Assembly (NCBI GenBank): GCA_003996215.1
Contig: QJPP01007219.1
Location: 186,001 to 250,000, forward strand
Origin: Jaltomata sinuosa
Taxonomy: Eukaryota > Streptophyta > Magnoliopsida > Solanales > Solanaceae
Direction of reading: 5' to 3'
DNA: 64,000 bases
How positions within the stretch are numbered: the stretch's first letter is position 1; each line of letters starts with the position of its first letter. The notes beneath the pieces were generated by a model that saw only the letters and a program-made list of their open reading frames with translations, was not told the DNA's origin and made no database searches. The position numbers and the translations under genes are program-made. Positions 59,663 to 64,000 of this stretch are shown here, piece after piece.

Positions 59663-61573
59663 ATGGAGGATATTATTTACTTCGCAGTAGGGTTCAAATC
59701 TTTTGACCTGGAAAAGATCTCAGGGACTACAGGGAAATGGTATGAGTGGACGGAGAGAAGCAGAAATGCTATTACGAGGACATCTTTCAGCAAAAGATCA
59801 ATGGAATGGATAGTACACCTGAAAGAGGCTTCCAAGACAAAAGGAAACGTAGTTCGTAGATGGAAGAAGACAGAACCTTTGTCAGAGATTTTCTGCGCTC
59901 GCAACTACAACAAGTTTGGAAGATACATTAGCCTGATAAACATAAGGGGAAGAAGGAAATCCGTCCTTATTATTCCAGAACTAACACTCAACTCTGGATG
60001 GGAGGATATAGCTAAAAAAGTGGCGAGATTCATAAGCGGCCACAGGGTGAAGAATGTCATTGGGAAGTACAGGCTAACTGATAGCGAGATTCCTTATGTA
60101 GAGATGGTCAGAAGTTTTAAATGGGAGAACAGGAATGGGAAAGAAACAGATGCTAATTACTCAGTATAAAGAGGAGGAGTCATCAGCATTAAAGACTCAT
60201 TAAAACCCCAGAATGAAGTATTAAAGAGAAGTTTGGTGGGTGAGTTTAATACCTCAATAACTCTCTCAGAAGTCAGAAGGTGGGCTACTAACCTATGGAA
60301 ACAAGCTCATGGCTTAAACATTTATGAGATGGGCAATGGTTTCTTCCTATTCGAATTTACCTCCAAAATAATAGCAGAACAAGTCATGGAGGAGGATTGG
60401 TACTGGTCAAAGACACCAATAAAGCTACCCATTATGTGGAAACACTGAGATGAAGAATAGACCTGAAACAACTTGGGTCAAAGTAATGGGACTTCCACTC
60501 CATCTATGGACCCAAAAAGTTTTTAAAACAATAGGAGAACATTATGGGGGATGGGTGGAAACAGAGGAAGAAACAAAGCTGCGAAATCACCTTAAGTGGG
60601 CAAGAATCAGGGTTTGTGGAGATGGCAGTAATATACCGAAGGAGATAAGGATCGAAAATGGTGGATTTGTGTTCATGATGCAGATCTGGGCTGAAATTCT
60701 GAGGAGGGTGGAGGCCGGAGAAGACAACCAGTTTGAATCCTTTGTCCAACAGTCTGTTGAGGAAGAACCAATGGGTAAAAGGAATGAAGATGCTATAGAT
60801 ATAGCACAGAAGGGAAAGGCTAGGGTTGAAGCGCAGACCTTGCCACGTGCGTTGGTGGGAACTAGTGGGGTTCAGTTGGCACCTCACTCAAATGAAAAGG
60901 GCCGGACCCAATCTCTGGAAAGAAGAAAATTGGGCCAAATGACTTATTGGGCCAAGGTTCCTCAGAAAATAAATTACCTTCACACAGGTTAAATGAAGGG
61001 TCACGAGGGTTATTTTAAAGAGCTCTGTAACATAAAAGAATTAGCGTCTCAATTTTTGGAAGCCATCAAAGACTTGAGAGCTTCACTGGAATCAACCGAG
61101 AAGGAGAACAGAACTAAAGAAACATCACCAGTTGAAGGTTCTCACATGCAAGTAAAGGAAAGGGTAAGGGCCATTGAGAATTATGACATGGTCAGAAGAA
61201 CAGAGGAGGAGAGCAGGTCTAATGACCAGAATCTCCCAGAAACAAAGGAAACAGCGACGCAGAACCAGTGAATATGGCTGAACAAGAAGTGATCGAAACA
61301 GGTGCACCAAGTTGGGTCAATGCGCATATACTGGAATTGAGTAACACCTATGGGGTAGCTTTCGAGGGGTTTGAGAAAGAAACACTTGAACTGCTCATGA
61401 GAATTGATGATAGGAAAACGATGCTAGACAGTAAAAGTCAAGAGAAACTCACTACAACTCCAAGAAGTAGGGGAATCGGGAAGAATGAACTCAAAAATCT
61501 TCAATCTAGCTTGAATAAAGAGGTTGAAGGTGTCAGAAACAGGGGGAGGGTTCTCAGTTTGACCTATAAATGA
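59663..61573 (+). pseudogene. LINE copy 2 ORF1 (DUF4283-type)
   Basis: The start ATG at 59663 follows a pyrimidine-rich leader. The first 168 codons are open (MEDIIYFAVGFKSFDLEK to ETDANYSV), with one stop at 60167-60169. The frame shifts near 60445, and there is another stop at 60990-60992. The DUF4283 block reads WVKVMGLPLHLWTQKVFKTI and EETKLRNHLKWARIRV. A coiled, charged C-terminal part follows, with a frameshift near 61260. The final frame ends LSLTYK with its TGA inside the ORF2 start. Confidence 0.85.
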
Positions 61574-64000
61574 ATATCAAACTCCTTTCATGGAATGTGA
61601 GGGGTCTTAACAACAATTCCAGCAAAAATCTTGTTAAGACTTGTCTGAAGAAGTGGAAAGTAGATGTGGTCTGCCTTCAGGAAACTAAAGTGAATAAGGG
61701 GACAAATTGTGGCCATGTAGATGGATGAGATGTGGTTTCATAGAAGCATATGGAAGCAAAGGGGGAATCCTAATCATGTGGGATAGTAGAATATGGGCTG
61801 GTAGAAAAGTGGAGGAGGGAAACTACTCAATTACCTTCAAATTTGAATCAGTACAAAATTCCTTCACATGGTTTTTTTGCTGGTGTATATGGTCCACATA
61901 GTAGGCTTGAGAATCTAGATTGTTGGGAAGAAGTGGCGGCAATGAAATCACTGTGTGAAGGTCCTTGGGTCACAGGGGGAGATTTTAACACAGTTAGACA
62001 CATGGTAGAAAGAAGAGGATGCAACAGAGTCACTAATATCATGACTGATTTTTCTAGATGGATAGAGGACCTAGAATTACATGATCCATGCCTGATCGGG
62101 GGAAACTTTACTTGGTTCAGGGGCACAATCACCAAAGTGCTGCAAGATTAGATAGATTTCTACACTCTATGGAATGGGAGGAATGCTTCAAAAACATAAG
62201 ACAAAGTTTCTTGCCCAGAGCAGTATCTGACCATAGTCCAATAATCTTAGAATGTGGAAACTGGGAACATAGAAAATCCTACTTTAAATTTGAGAACTGG
62301 TGGCTCAAAGTGGATGGCTTCAATGATATGGTGCAGGACTGGTGGAATGATTTTGTGGTCGAAGGATGTCCAGACTATAAACTTAGCATGAAGTTGAAGA
62401 TGTTGAAACAAAAGTTGAAAGAATGGAGCAAGAAGAATTTCAATGAAATCGCTAGTAGGAAAAACAGACTGCTAGAAGAATTGTCTGAACTGGACAAAAC
62501 ACAAGGTGACAGATTTGTCTGAAGATGAGGTGATGATAAGAGCCACAATACTAGTAGAACTGGAAATCTTAGCCAAACATGAGGAAGACAGTTGGAGGCA
62601 AAAATCTAGAGCCTTGTGGCTGAAACAAGGAGACAAGAATACCAAATTCTTCCAAAGGTTGGCAACAACCCACAGGAGATACAACACAATTGACATGCTA
62701 GTGGTGAGAGGGGAGGAAACACAGGAACCTAAAGAAATCAAAGAGGCTATGATTGACTTGTATACCAAGCTTTACTCAGAACCTGAATCATGGAGACCTT
62801 CTTTTGAGTTCAGAGGTTGTCCAACAGTTTCAGGTGAAGAAAATGAATGGCTACAAAGGCCTTTCACAGAAGCAGAAGTACTACAAACCATTAAGATGTG
62901 TGATGGGACAAAGCAACAGGACCGGATGGTTTTACCATGAATTTCTTCAAAGCTTGCTGGGATATCCTGAAAGAAGATGTGATGCAGACAATCCTCAATT
63001 TCCACCAGAGGAGTATTTTTGAAAAATCCTTCAATGCCACTTTGATAACTTTGATCCCGAAGAAGCCTGGAGCAGTAGAATTAAAGGATTTCAGACCAAT
63101 CAGTTTGATTGGAGGGGTCTACAAAATCATCTCAAAGTTGCTAACTGAAAGATTGAAAACAGTTATGGGGAAGATGGTAGATGGTCATCAAATGGCCTTT
63201 TGAAAAGGAAGGCAAATCATGGATGCTGCTTTGCTGGCTAATGAACTCGTGGACTCAAGATAGAAACAGAAGAAACTAGGCATCCTCTGTAAGTTAGACA
63301 TTGAGAAGGCCTATGATCATGTCAATTGGAACTTCCTAATCAAAATCCTAAAAGACATGGGATTTGGAGACAAATGGATCAACTGGATACATTTTTGCAT
63401 CTCAAGTGTCAGATTCTCACTTATTATAAATGGTAACCCTGAAGGATTTTTCAATCCCATAAGGGTCTAAGATAAGGAGACCCGTTGTCACCATTTCTGT
63501 TCCTTCTGGCCATGGAGGGTCTGAATCACATGTTCAGGACAGCCAAGACAAATGGATGGATAAAAGGTATTGGTGCTCAAACAGGGAGGGGAGATAATGT
63601 GGAAATCACACATCTCTTCTATGCAGATGATGCCCTGGTTTTCTGTGAGGCAGGCGGCACAGATCAGACATCTAAGAGCAATTCTGACAATTTTTGAAGG
63701 CATCTCAGGACTTCATGTCAACTGGTCGAAAAGCTACATCTTCCCAATTAATCAGGTAGACAGTCAACAAAGTCTAGCTGAGATTTTGGATTGTCAGGTA
63801 GCCTCACTTCCTACAAAATACCTTGGGATGCCTTTGGGGGCTAAAAACAAGGAATTAGAGGTGTGGCATGAGGTGATGGAGAGATGTGAAAAGAGACTCT
63901 CAAGATGGAAGAGCCAATATTTATCATTGGGTGGTAGATTGACACTCATCAAATCAGTGCTAGATGGGCTACCTACTTATATGATGAGTCTGTTCCCAAT
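61570..64000 (+). pseudogene. LINE copy 2 ORF2, 5' part (endonuclease and RT)
   Basis: It starts MNIKLLSWNVRGLNNN. The endonuclease shows VVCLQETK, VTGGDFNTVRH and AVSDHSPI, so the catalytic N, E, D and H motifs are all kept. RT shows FRPISLIGGVYKIISKLL, AYDHVNWNFL and an intact YADD at 63620-63631. Stops at about 61725, 62149, 62519, 63202 and 63262, and frameshifts at about 61700-61850, 62900-62940 and 63460, stop it coding a working protein. The window ends after the GGRLTLIKSVLDGLPTYMMS block. Confidence 0.9.

Larger units (their letters stand above)
59466..64000 (+). mobile_element. L1-like LINE, copy 2 (continues past window)
   Basis: The leader is 59466-59662, ORF1 59663-61573 and ORF2 from 61570. 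It is the same family as copy 1 and directly behind it in the same orientation. The 3' end is outside the window. Confidence 0.88.

Overview
The window is plant nuclear DNA, most likely from a nightshade (Solanaceae). This rests on the transposon families I recognise: Del/Tekay-type Ty3-gypsy elements with 2-kb LTRs, a TS-type SINE ending in TTG repeats, Stowaway and Tourist MITEs of nightshade type, and a TGCTCGGACTC foldback element. The species cannot be fixed from sequence alone. One host gene looks complete: an F-box/LRR gene of the At3g48880 type at 43314-44740. Nearly everything else is transposon sequence in some stage of decay.

Positions 1-29488 are a nested stack of LTR retrotransposons whose order can be read from target-site duplications (TSDs). 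The oldest readable layer on the right is a minus-strand gypsy element (element 1, 7182-29488). Its integrase was split by a solo LTR (8828-14439, TSD CACAA). That LTR was in turn entered by another solo LTR (9069-11277, TSD AAAAA) and by a Helitron-like element (12339-13910). The gag of element 1 was split by a second complete gypsy element (element 2, 18061-27069, TSD AGAGG). The 3' LTR remnant of element 1 holds about 500 bp of plastid trnL-trnF spacer, and its reverse transcriptase region holds a roughly 120-bp filler containing the 3' tail of plastid 16S rRNA. To the left are a gypsy 3' end with its LTR (element A, 2062-5468), an inverted truncated copy of the same LTR (5469-7181), and the end of a third LTR family (1-2061).

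Positions 29489-33036 hold an AT-rich stretch and a decayed chromodomain gypsy element of the Galadriel/CRM/Reina type (element D, minus strand). Positions 33040-53800 are gene-bearing but littered with repeats. A segment of about 3.1-3.5 kb is duplicated (34540-38077 and 50215-53338) on either side of the F-box gene, and a SINE sits in one copy but not the other. MITEs, LINE remnants on both strands and a CCA-rich Tourist element fill the rest.

Positions 53760-64000 contain two LINEs of one L1-like family, head to tail on the plus strand. The first is mutated in both its endonuclease and RT active sites. The second keeps the SDH and YADD motifs but has stops and frameshifts, and it runs off the window. 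In both, the end of ORF1 overlaps the start of ORF2.

I found no convincing new cellular system. The unusual content lies in the repeats: dyad-rich arrays inside several LTR families, an inverted LTR pair able to form a long hairpin, organelle DNA used as break filler, and repeated loss of the same RT catalytic aspartate.
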